A stretch of 64,000 bases of DNA from Sabellastarte sp. h YS-2021 (lineage: Eukaryota > Annelida > Polychaeta > Sabellida > Sabellidae), in contig OZ024935.1 in NCBI GenBank assembly GCA_964017235.1, positions 2,728,001-2,792,000 of the forward strand. Direction: 5' to 3'. Below the pieces are notes generated by a model, which made no database searches, was not told the origin of the DNA, and saw nothing but the letters and a program-made list of their open reading frames with translations. Position 1 is the stretch's first letter. Every line of letters begins with the position of its first letter. The position numbers and the translations under genes are program-made. Shown one piece after another: positions 45,601 to 55,380 of the stretch.

Positions 45601-48164
45601 TGAAGGTCAAATGAGGACAGCCAAACTTAAAAGTGCTTATAACTTGTTTATTATTGGTCCTAGATGTTTGGGATGGTAAACCAGCATATAGAAAATCATG
45701 GGCTGGGAATCTTCTGGTGTGGTCGGATTTGACCTTGGGCCCCTCCTTGAAGATCAAATGAGGATAGCCAAACTTAAAAGTGCTTATAACTCGCTTATTA
45801 TTGGTCCTAGAGGTTTGGGATGGTAAACCAACCTATAGGAAATCATGGGCTGGGAATCTTCTGGTGTGGTCAGATTTGACCTTGGGCCCCTCGTTCAAGG
45901 TCAAATGAGGACAGCCAAACTTAAAAGTGCTTATAACTCACTTATTATTGGTCCTAGAGGTTTGGGATGGTAAACCAACATATAGGAAATCATGCGCTGG
46001 GAATCTTCTGGTGTGGTTAGATTTGACCTTGGGCCCCTCCTTCAAGGTCCAATGAGGACAGCCAAACTTAAAAGTGCTTATAACTCGCTTATTATTGGTT
46101 CTAGAGGTTTGGGATGGTAAACCAACCTATAGGAAATCATGGGCTGGGAATCTTCTGGCGTGGTCGGATTTGACCTTGGGCCCCTCCTTCGAGGTCAAAC
46201 GAGGATAGCCAAACTTAAAAGTGCTTATAGCTCGCTTATTATTGATCCCAGTGGTTTGGGATGGTAAACCAACATACAGGAAATCATGGGCGGGGAATCT
46301 TCTGGCATGGTCGGATTTGACCTTGGGCCCCTCCTTTAAGGTCAAGTGAGGACAGCCAAACTTAAAAGTGCTTATAACTTGCTTATTATTGGACTTAGAG
46401 GTTTGGGATAGTAAACCAACATATAGGAAATCATGGGCTGGGAATCTTGTGGTGTGGACGGATTTGACCTTGGGCCCCTCCTTCAAGGTCAAACGAGGAC
46501 AGCCAAAGGTAAAAGTGCCTATAACTCGCTTATTATTGGTCCTAGAGGTTTGGGATGGTCAACCAACATATAGAAAATCATGGGCTGGGAATCTTCTGGT
46601 GTGGTCGGATTTGACCTTGGGCCCCTCCTTCAAGGTCAAATGAGGACAGCCAAACTTAAAAGCGCTTATAACTCGCTTATTATTGGTCCTAGAGGTTTGG
46701 GATGGTAAACCAACATATAGAAAATCATGGGCTGGGAATCTTCTGGTGTGGTCGGATTTGACCTTGGGCCCCTCCTTCAAGGTCAAATGAGGACAGCCAA
46801 ACTTAAAAGTGCTTATAACTCGCTTATTATTGGTCCTAGATGTTTGGGATAGTAAACCAACATATAGGAAATCATGGGCTGGGAATCTTCTGGTGTGGTT
46901 GGATTTGACCTTGGGCCCCTCCTTGAAGGTCAAATGAGGACAGCCAAACTTAAAAGTGCTTATAACTTGCTTATTATTGGTCCTAGAGGTTTTGGTGCAT
47001 TGTCTTTACGGTGGATACAATTTGCATCGGTTTTCCGATGCGCTAGGTCTAGTTTGCTTCTATCTCCTTAACCGTGCGAGATAGAGCGATTTCGGCAAAA
47101 TTTTCGACCCGCAGGGTATCTGATAATTCTACTCTTGCCAATTTTTAAAAAGTTTTCCCCTTCCCAAAAATGGCGGCCATTTTGAATTTTAGAATTTTTG
47201 CCAAAAATGGCAGAACACAAATTTGCTTCTATCTCCTTAACCGTTCGAGATAGAGCGATTTCGTCGAAATTTTCGACCCACAGGGTATCTAAGGAATGCA
47301 ATCTTTGCAATTTTCAAAAAATTTTCCCCTCCCCAAAAATGGCGGCCATTTTGAATTTTAGAATTTTTGCCAACAATGGCAAAACACAAATTTGCTTCTA
47401 TCTCCTTAACCATGCGAGATAGAGCGATTTCGTCGAAATTTTTGACCCACATGGTATCTAAGGAATGTAATCTTTGCAATTTTCAAAAAATTTTCCCCTC
47501 CCCAAAAATGGCAGCCATTTTGAATTTTCGAATTTTTACCAACAATGGCAAAACACAAATTTGCTTCTATCTCCTTAACCATGCGAGATAGAGCGATTTC
47601 GTCGAAATTTTTGACCCACACGGTATCTAAGGAATGCAATCTTTGCAATTTTCAAAAAATTTTCCCCTCCCCACATATGGCGACCATTTTGAATTTTCGA
47701 ATTTTTGCCCAAAATGGAAAAACACAAACTGGCCTTAATCGTGCAAAATAGAGTTATTTCGTTGAAATTTTCGACCCATAGGGTATCTAAGAAATGTACT
47801 CTTGGCAATTTTCAAAAAAATTTCCTTTTCCCAAAAATGGCGGCCATTTTGAATTTTCAAATTTTTGCCAAAAATAGAAAAACAGGAATTTGCTTCTATC
47901 TTCTTAACCGTGCAAGATAGAGTGATTTCGTCAAAATTTTCAACCCAACCAATGCAAAAAGGCATGAAGCTGAAATAATTTACATCTACACTAATAAATA
48001 TTTAAGCATCATTGATATATTTTACAAATGAAACAGGGTCTTGTAAGACTACTGTACAATTTGGGCAAGGTTCATGGGGTGGACATTACACATGATAATG
48101 TGTGTTCTTCTATGCTATCCTGTTTCTATTCGCATCTACTATCAACAGGGCGTCCTATTTCTAG
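42602..48164 (+). mobile_element. Family-3 element, copy h (interrupted by copy e)
   Basis: 5' hairpin ATGTCCACCCCCCTGGGGGG at 42602. The first 400 bp are nearly identical to copy g. Tandem units of about 170 bp follow, with GAGATAGAGCGATTTCG and AAAATGGCGGCCATTTTGAA (43.0-43.17 and 47.05-47.95 kb). The right end carries GGGGTGGACAT (48076-48086, exact inverse of ATGTCCACCCC), hairpin ACACAT-GATA-ATGTGT (48088-48103) and CCTATTTCTAG|T (48164). Copy e is nested inside the array. Confidence 0.8.
43176..47052 (+). mobile_element. Family-2 Helentron-like element, copy e, with 147-bp array
   Basis: 5' palindrome GTATCCACCGGA-AGCA-TCCGGTGGATAC (43178-43205). About 23 tandem units of exactly 147 bp (43.5-47.0 kb), inverted CGGTGGATAC (47009-47018), perfect hairpin GCATCGG-TTTT-CCGATGC (47024-47041), then GCTAGGTCTAG|T. 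Flanks reconstruct a family-3 unit (AAAACACAA / TTTGCTTCT) without a target duplication, as expected for Helitron-like insertion. Minus-strand ORFs with a 49-residue period are repeat artefacts. Confidence 0.85.
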
Positions 48165-48199
48165 TTTCTTCTTAAATTACTTTACATTTAGGCATAATA

Positions 48200-48376
48200 T
48201 GAATTTTATGTGTTTTTCCCAGAACCAGTATTGTTTTTTTGAATTTTAATGTATTTATCCAAGAGCGACTATTGTTTTTGTGAATTTTAATGTATTTATC
48301 CATGAACCAGTGTGTAGTTTTATGTGAACTTTAATCTATTTATCCATGAACCAGTGTGTAGTTTTATGTGAATTTT
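48200..48376 (+). repeat. 44-bp minisatellite, left part (exon-22 acceptor family)
   Basis: Units TGTATTTATCCATGAACCAG, TGTGTAGTTTTATGTGAATT, TTAA of 41-44 bp. The array is cut at 48376 by the family-1 element d and resumes at 52295. Confidence 0.9.
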
Positions 48377-48420
48377 TACCCCACAGCCCTTAAGGGCTGT
48401 CGGGGTATTGTTTTCACTAA

Positions 48421-50430
48421 CTTGTATCAGATAGACAAACTGTACCTTGGTACAGCAACTCCATAGGAGATCTCCGAAGAAAGAGACGCAGATTAGAAAG
48501 ACGATGGAAACTTCACAAAACCCCTTCAAATCTTATAGCATGGAAGGGTGCCAAAAATGATGTGACTGAAGCGATCAAACGTGCAAAGACTTTGTTTTAC
48601 ACAAAGAGCATTGATGAGTGTAAAGGTGACCAAAAGAAGCTTTTTGGTATTTTAAATTCTCTCCTGCAAAAGAAAAAAATAACTTTCTTACCAAGTGGCG
48701 ACAAATCCTCACTCCCCCAGATATTCAATGATTTCTTCATCCAGAAAATTGACAAAATTCTGGAAGGTCTACACGCAGAACAAACAGGTGCAGATCCACA
48801 TGAGTTTGATGTCCCTGCTACTTCTAGATTAGAGACACTCTGTTCCACAAATGAAGAAGAAATCCAGAAGCTGATTCTCGGATGTCCTAACAAGCAATGC
48901 AGCCTCGACCCAGTCCCAACTGCAATAGTAAAACAATGCAGCAAAACCTTTGCTCCTATCTTCACCAAGATAATCAATGCATCACTACACTCAGGAATAG
49001 TGCCTTCCAGTTTCAAAAAATCTATTGTCACTCCACTATTGAAAAAGAACTCTTTGAATCCAGAAATACTTAAAAACTACCGCCCAGTATCGAATTTGTC
49101 CTTTGCCTCAAAACTTCTAGAACGGGTGGTTGCACACAGACTGAACAATTATAAAGATTCAAACTGTTTGAGAGAAAAGTTCCAATCTGCAGACAGACGG
49201 AATCATAGCACAGAAACTGCCACTCTGAAGATCATGAACGATTTGCTCATGGCTGCTGACAGAGGGGAATGCAGTATTCTAGTCCTGCTAGATCTCTCAG
49301 CAGCATTCGACACTGTAAACCATCAAATTCTCCTTGAAAGGCTTCAAAACCAGTTTGGAATAGTTGGAAAGGCACACAAATGGATCAAGTCCTATCTCCA
49401 CAACAGGTGTCAAAAGGTCATGGTAGAACACTTTGTCTCAAATGAAGTTAGACTAACACTGAATGTCCCGCAGGGTTCCATTTTGGGCCCTAGTGAATAC
49501 TCCGATTTCACCGAGCCAGTGGGTCGAGTGATTAGGTCGAAATCAGTATCTCCTCATTTTTATGCAGATGATTCACAATTGTATGTCCATTGCAATCCAA
49601 AGGACCAAAACTCAGTTCAATCTGCTATTCATAAAATTGAAGACTGCTGCAAAGAAATCAAATCATGGATGACCACCAACTATTTAAAATTAAATGATGA
49701 CAAGACAGAAGTTTTAATGGTTGGAACCAAATCACAGTTACATAAATCGAACATCCATACCATACTTGTTGGCAACACAAATATTGAAGTAAAAGACTGT
49801 GTCAAAAACATTGGTGTATACATCGACTCAGAACTGACAATGAAACAGCATGTCAATCAAATAACATCAACAGCCTGGTTTCATCTCAGAAACTTGTTCA
49901 AGATCAGGAAATTTCTCACCAAAAGTGCATGTGTCACTTTGGTACATGCCTTTGTCACCTCTCGCCTTGACCTTTATAACTGCCTGCTCTACAATTGTCC
50001 CTCGGGTCTCAAAAATAAGCTCCAAAGAGTTCTCAACTGCGCTGCCAAGCTCATCTTTCACAAAAGGAAATTCGACTCTGTCACACCACTCTTAAAAAAG
50101 CTTCATTGGCTCCCAATCCAACAAAGGATAGAATTCAAAATTCTACTGATTACCTTCAAATGCATAAATGGACAAGGTCCAGAATACCTCTCTGAACTGC
50201 TCACTCCTTATACCTCAACACGTGCTCTCAGATCAGCTGACAGCTTCTTGCTGCGTGTTCCAAGGACGCGACTAAAAAACTACGGTGATAAAGCATTCGA
50301 AAAGGCAGCATCTGAACTCTGGAATCACCTACCAATTTATATCCGTACCAGTTCATCAGTCAGCTCATTCAAGAAACAACTAAAGACTTATCTCTTCAAA
50401 CAAGCTTACTCAATACAATCTGTCAACTAG
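48421..50430 (+). CDS. LINE reverse transcriptase (5'-truncated ORF2), CR1/L2-like
   Basis: Open without a stop from the insertion junction at about 48421, earlier than any start codon, so the ORF is a truncated remnant rather than a gene with its own start. The N-terminal part reads WYSNSIGDLRRKRRRLERRW, the linker that follows the endonuclease in CR1/Jockey-type LINEs; the endonuclease is absent. RT motifs: YRPVSNLSF, LVLLDLSAAFDTVNHQILL (motif A), VPQGSILGP (motif B) and FYADDSQLY (motif C, YADD at 49561-49572). A C-terminal region LHWLPIQQRIEFKILLITFK is typical of these elements. The intact frame implies recent insertion. Clade (CR1, L2, Rex or Crack) is uncertain. Confidence 0.9.
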   Translation, partial: LVSDRQTVPWYSNSIGDLRRKRRRLERRWKLHKTPSNLIAWKGAKNDVTEAIKRAKTLFYTKSIDECKGDQKKLFGILNSLLQKKKITFLPSGDKSSLPQIFNDFFIQKIDKILEGLHAEQTGADPHEFDVPATSRLETLCSTNEEEIQKLILGCPNKQCSLDPVPTAIVKQCSKTFAPIFTKIINASLHSGIVPSSFKKSIVTPLLKKNSLNPEILKNYRPVSNLSFASKLLERVVAHRLNNYKDSNCLREKFQSADRRNHSTETATLKIMNDLLMAADRGECSILVLLDLSAAFDTVNHQILLERLQNQFGIVGKAHKWIKSYLHNRCQKVMVEHFVSNEVRLTLNVPQGSILGPSEYSDFTEPVGRVIRSKSVSPHFYADDSQLYVHCNPKDQNSVQSAIHKIEDCCKEIKSWMTTNYLKLNDDKTEVLMVGTKSQLHKSNIHTILVGNTNIEVKDCVKNIGVYIDSELTMKQHVNQITSTAWFHLRNLFKIRKFLTKSACVTLVHAFVTSRLDLYNCLLYNCPSGLKNKLQRVLNCAAKLIFHKRKFDSVTPLLKKLHWLPIQQRIEFKILLITFKCINGQGPEYLSELLTPYTSTRALRSADSFLLRVPRTRLKNYGDKAFEKAASELWNHLPIYIRTSSSVSSFKKQLKTYLFKQAYSIQSVN

Positions 50431-50549
50431 GAACTTTATCACATTCTTTGTACATAGATAAAAATCAGTTCTGTTAAAATCACTGCCAAAGCGCTAATGA
50501 ACAGGTTCTCTGAAATTAGCGCTATATAAATGTATATATGTAATATATG
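50431..50549 (+). mobile_element. LINE 3' tail
   Basis: After the stop come about 100 bases of 3' UTR ending AGCGCTATATAAATGTATAT and a short TATATGTAA-type repeat, after which the family-1 element resumes. Such short terminal repeats replace poly(A) in CR1/L2-type LINEs. Confidence 0.75.
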
Positions 50550-52294
50550 TAATGTCCGGATGGGCGGGCTGGCGGGCGGCGGGAAATAGATTGTCCGGGC
50601 TGCATCTCAGAAACCGTAAGGTGTAGGAAGTTCATACTTGGCTGGGACATTGGTTGGGGGGTGTAGGTGTGCAACGTCATGATTTGACCTTGATTTGACC
50701 TTTGACCTTGCCGTAATGACCTTGAGTTTGAAAATCTTGTCCGGGCTATATCTCGGCAACCATAAGGTGTAGGAAGTTGATACTTGGCAGGGACATTAGT
50801 TAGGGGTTGTAGGTGTGCAACGTCATGGTCTGACCTTGATTTGACCTTTGACCTTGCCGTAGTGACCTTGAGTTTGAAAATCTTGTCCGGGCTATATCTC
50901 GGCAACCATAAGGTGTAGGAAGTTGATACTTGGCAGGGACATTAGTTAGGGGTTGTAGGTGTGCAACGTCATGGTCTGACCTTGATTTGACCTTTGACCT
51001 TGCCGTAGTGACCTTGACCTATAAAATCTTGTCCGGGCTATATCTCGGAAACCGTAAGGTGTAGGAAGTTGATACTTGGTAGGGACATTGGTTTGGGGGT
51101 GTAGGTGTGCAACGTCATGGTGTGACCTTGATTTGACCTTTGACCTTGACCTATAAAATCTTGTCCAGGCTACATCTCAGAGACTGTAAGGTGTAGGAAG
51201 TTTATACTTGGTAGGGACATTGGTTGAGGGTTTTAGGTGTGCCACGTCATGGTGTGACACTGATTGACCTTTGACCTTGCCGTAGTGACCTTGACCTATA
51301 AAACCTTGTCCGGGCTATATCTCAGCAACTGTAAGGTGTAGGAAGTTGATACTTGGTAGGGACATTGGTTAGGGGATGTAGGTGTGCTACGTCATAGTGT
51401 GACCTTGATTTGACCTTAGCCGTAGTGACCTTGACCTATAAAATCTTGTCGAGGCTATATTTCGGAAACTATAAGATGTAGGAAGCTGATACTTGGTGAG
51501 GACATTGGTTGGGGGTAGTAGGTGTGCAACATCATGGTGTGACCTTGATTTGACCTTGCCGTAGTGAACTTGACCTATAAAACCTGGTCCGGGCTATATC
51601 TTGGAAACCGTAAGGTGTAGGAAGTTGATACTTGGTAGGGACATTGGTTAGGGGATGTAGGTGTGCTACGTCATAGTGTGACCTTGATTTGACCTTTGAC
51701 CTTGCTGTAGTGACCTTGACCTATAAAATCTTGTCCAGGCTATATCTCAGAGACTGTAAGGTGTAGGAAGTTTGTACTTGGTAGGGACATTGGTTGAGGG
51801 TTTTAGGTGTGCCACGTCATGGTGTGACACTGATTGACCTTTGACCTTGCTGTATTGACCTTTAAAATCTTGTTGCACCTTTGCGTCTGTGTGTTGATGC
51901 AGATTAAGCACTGTTAAAGTCATATTAGAATTCATTAAGAATTTCCTTTTGCAAGTTCCCATTGTAACAGATGGAATTTCATCAAGTGAGCCACAGGCTT
52001 TTCTCCAACACCACACATAAGCATTCATTGAATGTATTGCCACTTCTGTATGCATGGGTAATATTCAAAACATCCAAACCATAATTCGACCATACAAATG
52101 AAAATCAAAATGGGAGAAGTCTTAAAGCTTCATAATTTTTAGTTTACTGAATTGTGTTGTTTTAATACTTATTCTTTACATGCAATTTCTTTCTCTTAGA
52201 TGTTATTTTCTCTACTTAAACTTTACTTCTATATCTCATGGTGTTGAAAACTATTTTCCCAGGCTGTGGGGTACGGGCATCTCTGATGTTATTT

Positions 52295-52530
52295 TAATGT
52301 ATTTATCCATGAACCAGTGTGTAGTTTTATGTGAATTTTATTGTATTTATCCATGAACCAGTGTGTAGTTTTATGTGAATTTTATTGTATTTATCCATGA
52401 ACCAGTGTGTAGTTTTATGTGAATTTTATTGTATTTATCCATGAACCAGTGTGTAGTTTTATGTGAATTTTATTGTATTTATCCATGAACCAGTGTGTAA
52501 TTTTATGTGAACTTTAATGTATTTATCCAG
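52295..52530 (+). repeat. 44-bp minisatellite, right part, up to the exon-22 acceptor
   Basis: Five units of 44 bp. Each begins ATTTATCCATGAACCAGTGT; the true boundary is ATTTATCCAG|GGCGCTCAGTGT. In the repeats the AG has been lost (CCATG), so they are not functional acceptors. The array was continuous with 48200-48376 before element d inserted. Confidence 0.92.
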
Positions 52531-52695
52531 GGCGCTCAGTGTGAGGTCTGTGAGCCTCTTTACGTGGGTAACCCAGTGAATGGGGGCATGTGTCTGTCAT
52601 GTACACACTACTGCAATGAACACAGTGATGTGTGTCTCTCCACAGACGATTACAACCGATCCCAGGCCAACAAACTCCCACTGGATAGAGTCGGG
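52531..52695 (+). CDS. MEGF8: MEGF8-like, exon 22: laminin-EGF continuation
   Basis: Encodes GAQCEVCEPLYVGNPVNGGM, then CLSCTHYCNEHSDVCLSTDD. Phase 0-0, acceptor atttatccag|GGC and donor GTCGGG|gtgagt. It completes the laminin-EGF begun in exon 21. Minisatellites abut both of its splice sites. Confidence 0.9.
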
Positions 52696-54930
52696 GTGAG
52701 TAAAACAGGTCACAATCTGTAAAACAGGTCACACCCAACCGGTGAATCAGGCGGGACATGAGAGTAACACAGGTTGCACAAGTGTAACACACAGTACAGT
52801 ACACAGAGATAAACATTGATGAAACAGAGAATACATAGCAGGTGAAACAGGTAAAACAGACTGGACATGACAGTAACACAGGTCACAAATAACAGGTAAA
52901 ACAGGCTGGACATGACAGTAACACAGGTCACACGTAACAGGTAAAACAGGCTGGACATGACAGTAACACAGGTCACACATAACAGGTAAAACAGGCTGGA
53001 CATGACAGTAACACAGGTCACACGTAACAGGTAAAACAGGCTGGACATGACAGTAACACAGGTCACATATAACAGGTAAAACAGGCTGGACATGACAGTA
53101 ACACAGGTCACATGTAACAGGTAAAACAGGCTGGACATGACAGTAACACAGGTCACACATAACAGGTAAAACAGGCTGGACATGACAGTAACACAGGTCA
53201 CATGTAACAGGTAAAACAGGCTGGACATGACAGTAACACAGGTCACACATAACAGGTAAAACAGGCTGGACATGACAGTAACACAGGTCACACATAACAG
53301 GTAAAACAGGCTGGACATGACAGTAACACAGGTCACAAATAACAGGTAAAACAGGCTGGACATGACAGTAACACAGGTCACACATAACAGGTAAAACAGG
53401 CTGGACATGACAGTAACACAGGTCACACATAACAGGTAAAACAGACTGGACATGACAGTAACACAGGTCACACATAACAGGTAAAACAGGCTGGACATGA
53501 CAGTAACACAGGTCACATGTAACAGGTAAAACAGACTGGACATGACAGTAACACAGGTCACACGTAACAGGTAAAACAGGCTGGACATGACAGTAACACA
53601 GGTCACACATAACAGGTAAAACAGACTGGACATGACAGTAACACAGGTCACACATAACAGGTAAAACAGGCTGGACATGACAGTAACACAGATAACATAT
53701 AACAGGTAAAACAGACTGGACATGACAGTAACACAGATAACATATAACAGGTAAAACAGACTGGACATGACAGTAACACAGGTAACAAATAACAGCTAAA
53801 ACAGACTGGACATGACAGTAACACAGGTCACACATAACAGGTAAAACAGGCTGGACATGACAGTAACACAGGTCACACATAACAGGTAAAACAGGCTGGA
53901 CATGACAGTAACACAGGTCACACATAACAGGTAAAACAGACTGGACATGACAGTAACACAGGTCACACATAACAGGTAAAACAGGCTGGACATGACAGTA
54001 ACACAGGTCACAAATAACAGGTAAAACAGACTGGACATGACAGTAACACAGGTAACAAATAACAGCTAAAACAGACTGGACATGACAGTAACACAGATAA
54101 CATATAACAGGTAAAACAGACTGGACATGACAGTAACACAGATAACATATAACATGTAAAACAGGCTGGACATGACAGTAACACAGGTCACACATAACAG
54201 GTAAAACAGACTGGACATGACAGTAACACAGGTCACAAATAACAGGTAAAACAGGCTGGACATGACAGTAACACAGGTCACACATAACAGGTAAAACAGG
54301 CTGGACATGACAGTAACACAGATAACATATAACAGGTAAAACAGACTGGACATGACAGTAACACAGATAACATATAACATGTAAAACAGGCTGGACATGA
54401 CAGTAACACAGGTCACAAATAACAGGTAAAACAGACTGGACATGACAGTAACACAGATAACATATAACATGTAAAACAGGCTGGACATGACAGTAACACA
54501 GGTAACAAATAACAGGTAAAACAGGCTGGACATGACAGTAACACAGATAACATATAACAGGTAAAACAGACTGGACATGACAGTAACACAGGTAACAAAT
54601 AACAGCTAAAACAGACTGGACATGACAGTAACACAGGTCACAAATAACAGGTAAAACAGGCTGGACATGACAGTAACACAGGTCACACATAACAGGTAAA
54701 ACAGGCTGGACATGACAGTAACACAGGTCACACATAACAGGTAAAACAGGCTGGACATGACAGTAACACAGGTCACACATAACAGGTAAAACAGGCTGGA
54801 CATGACAGTAACACAGGTCACAAATAACAGGTAAAACAGACTGGACATGACAGTAACACAGGTCACAAATAACAGGTAAAACAGGCTGGACATGACAGTA
54901 ACACAGGTCACAAATAATAGAAGAAACTGT
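52696..54930 (+). repeat. 45-bp minisatellite after the exon-22 donor
   Basis: About 46 copies of AACAGGTAAAACAGGCTGGA, CATGACAGTAACACAGGTCA, CACAT. The first degenerate words (GTAAAACAGGTCACA) start right at the exon-22 donor gtgagtaaaacaggtcac. Each unit contains a donor-like CAG|GTAAAA. The 45-bp step explains several very long minus-strand ORFs (up to about 736 codons), which are rejected as genes. Confidence 0.95.
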
Positions 54931-55019
54931 AAAAACAGGAGACAAAATTCTGTCCATAGATTGGTCATTCAGTATTACACCTTAGTGTTACATTATATGT
55001 TCTGCTATATTCTCTCCAG

Positions 55020-55168
55020 GTACTGAGCTGGCTGACCCAGGGCCCGTCTGACTCGCAGACCACTCTATGTGTCCACTGTGGGGATAATTCTCTCGGCCTG
55101 GACTGTTCCCAATGTCAACCTGGATACTTCCGGCTGGACAGCAAGCCAAAAACTGAGCCATGTAGCAT
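55020..55168 (+). CDS. MEGF8: MEGF8-like, exon 23: EGF-like module
   Basis: Encodes VLSWLTQGPSDSQTTLCVHC, then GDNSLGLDCSQCQPGYFRLD. Acceptor ctctccag|GTA (phase 0), donor TAGCAT|gtaagt (phase 2). Confidence 0.88.
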
Positions 55169-55380
55169 GTAAGTAGAGAGAGTTGGTGACAGGGGCTTGG
55201 AGTAACTTCATTCCACAACTCAAATGTCTGCTTTTTTCAGTAGAATTCCTCCGATATGATATTATTACAGACATTATTGTCGCATACGATTTCACCACTT
55301 GGATTGGTTTTAAAAAGGGGAGAAGTGTTTGGACCATTTGGATGAACCAGTTTTCCATGTATAACCTTAACATTACTTGA

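Larger units (their letters stand above)
48377..52294 (+). mobile_element. Family-1 element, copy d (with nested LINE)
   Basis: 5' TACCCCACAGCC (48377-48388) overlaps the perfect palindrome ACAGCCCTTAAGGGCTGT (48383-48400). A LINE interrupts it after GTATTGTTTTCAC and it resumes at about 50550 with TGTCCGGATGGGCGGG. Eight or nine 146-bp units follow (50.57-51.87 kb), then the family's unique 3' region, GGCTGTGGGGTA (52262-52273), a hairpin with one mismatch and a T-run. Best-preserved family-1 ends in the window. Confidence 0.85.

Noticed and set aside
43625-46933. Minus-strand ORFs with a 49-residue period (FGCPHLTLKEGPKVKSDH)
   Set aside because: Translation of 147-bp non-coding units of the family-2 element; several units break the frame.
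52710-54968. Minus-strand ORFs up to about 736 codons with a 15-residue period
   Set aside because: They arise from the 45-bp intronic minisatellite, whose length is a multiple of three; no start context, splice sites or domain support them.
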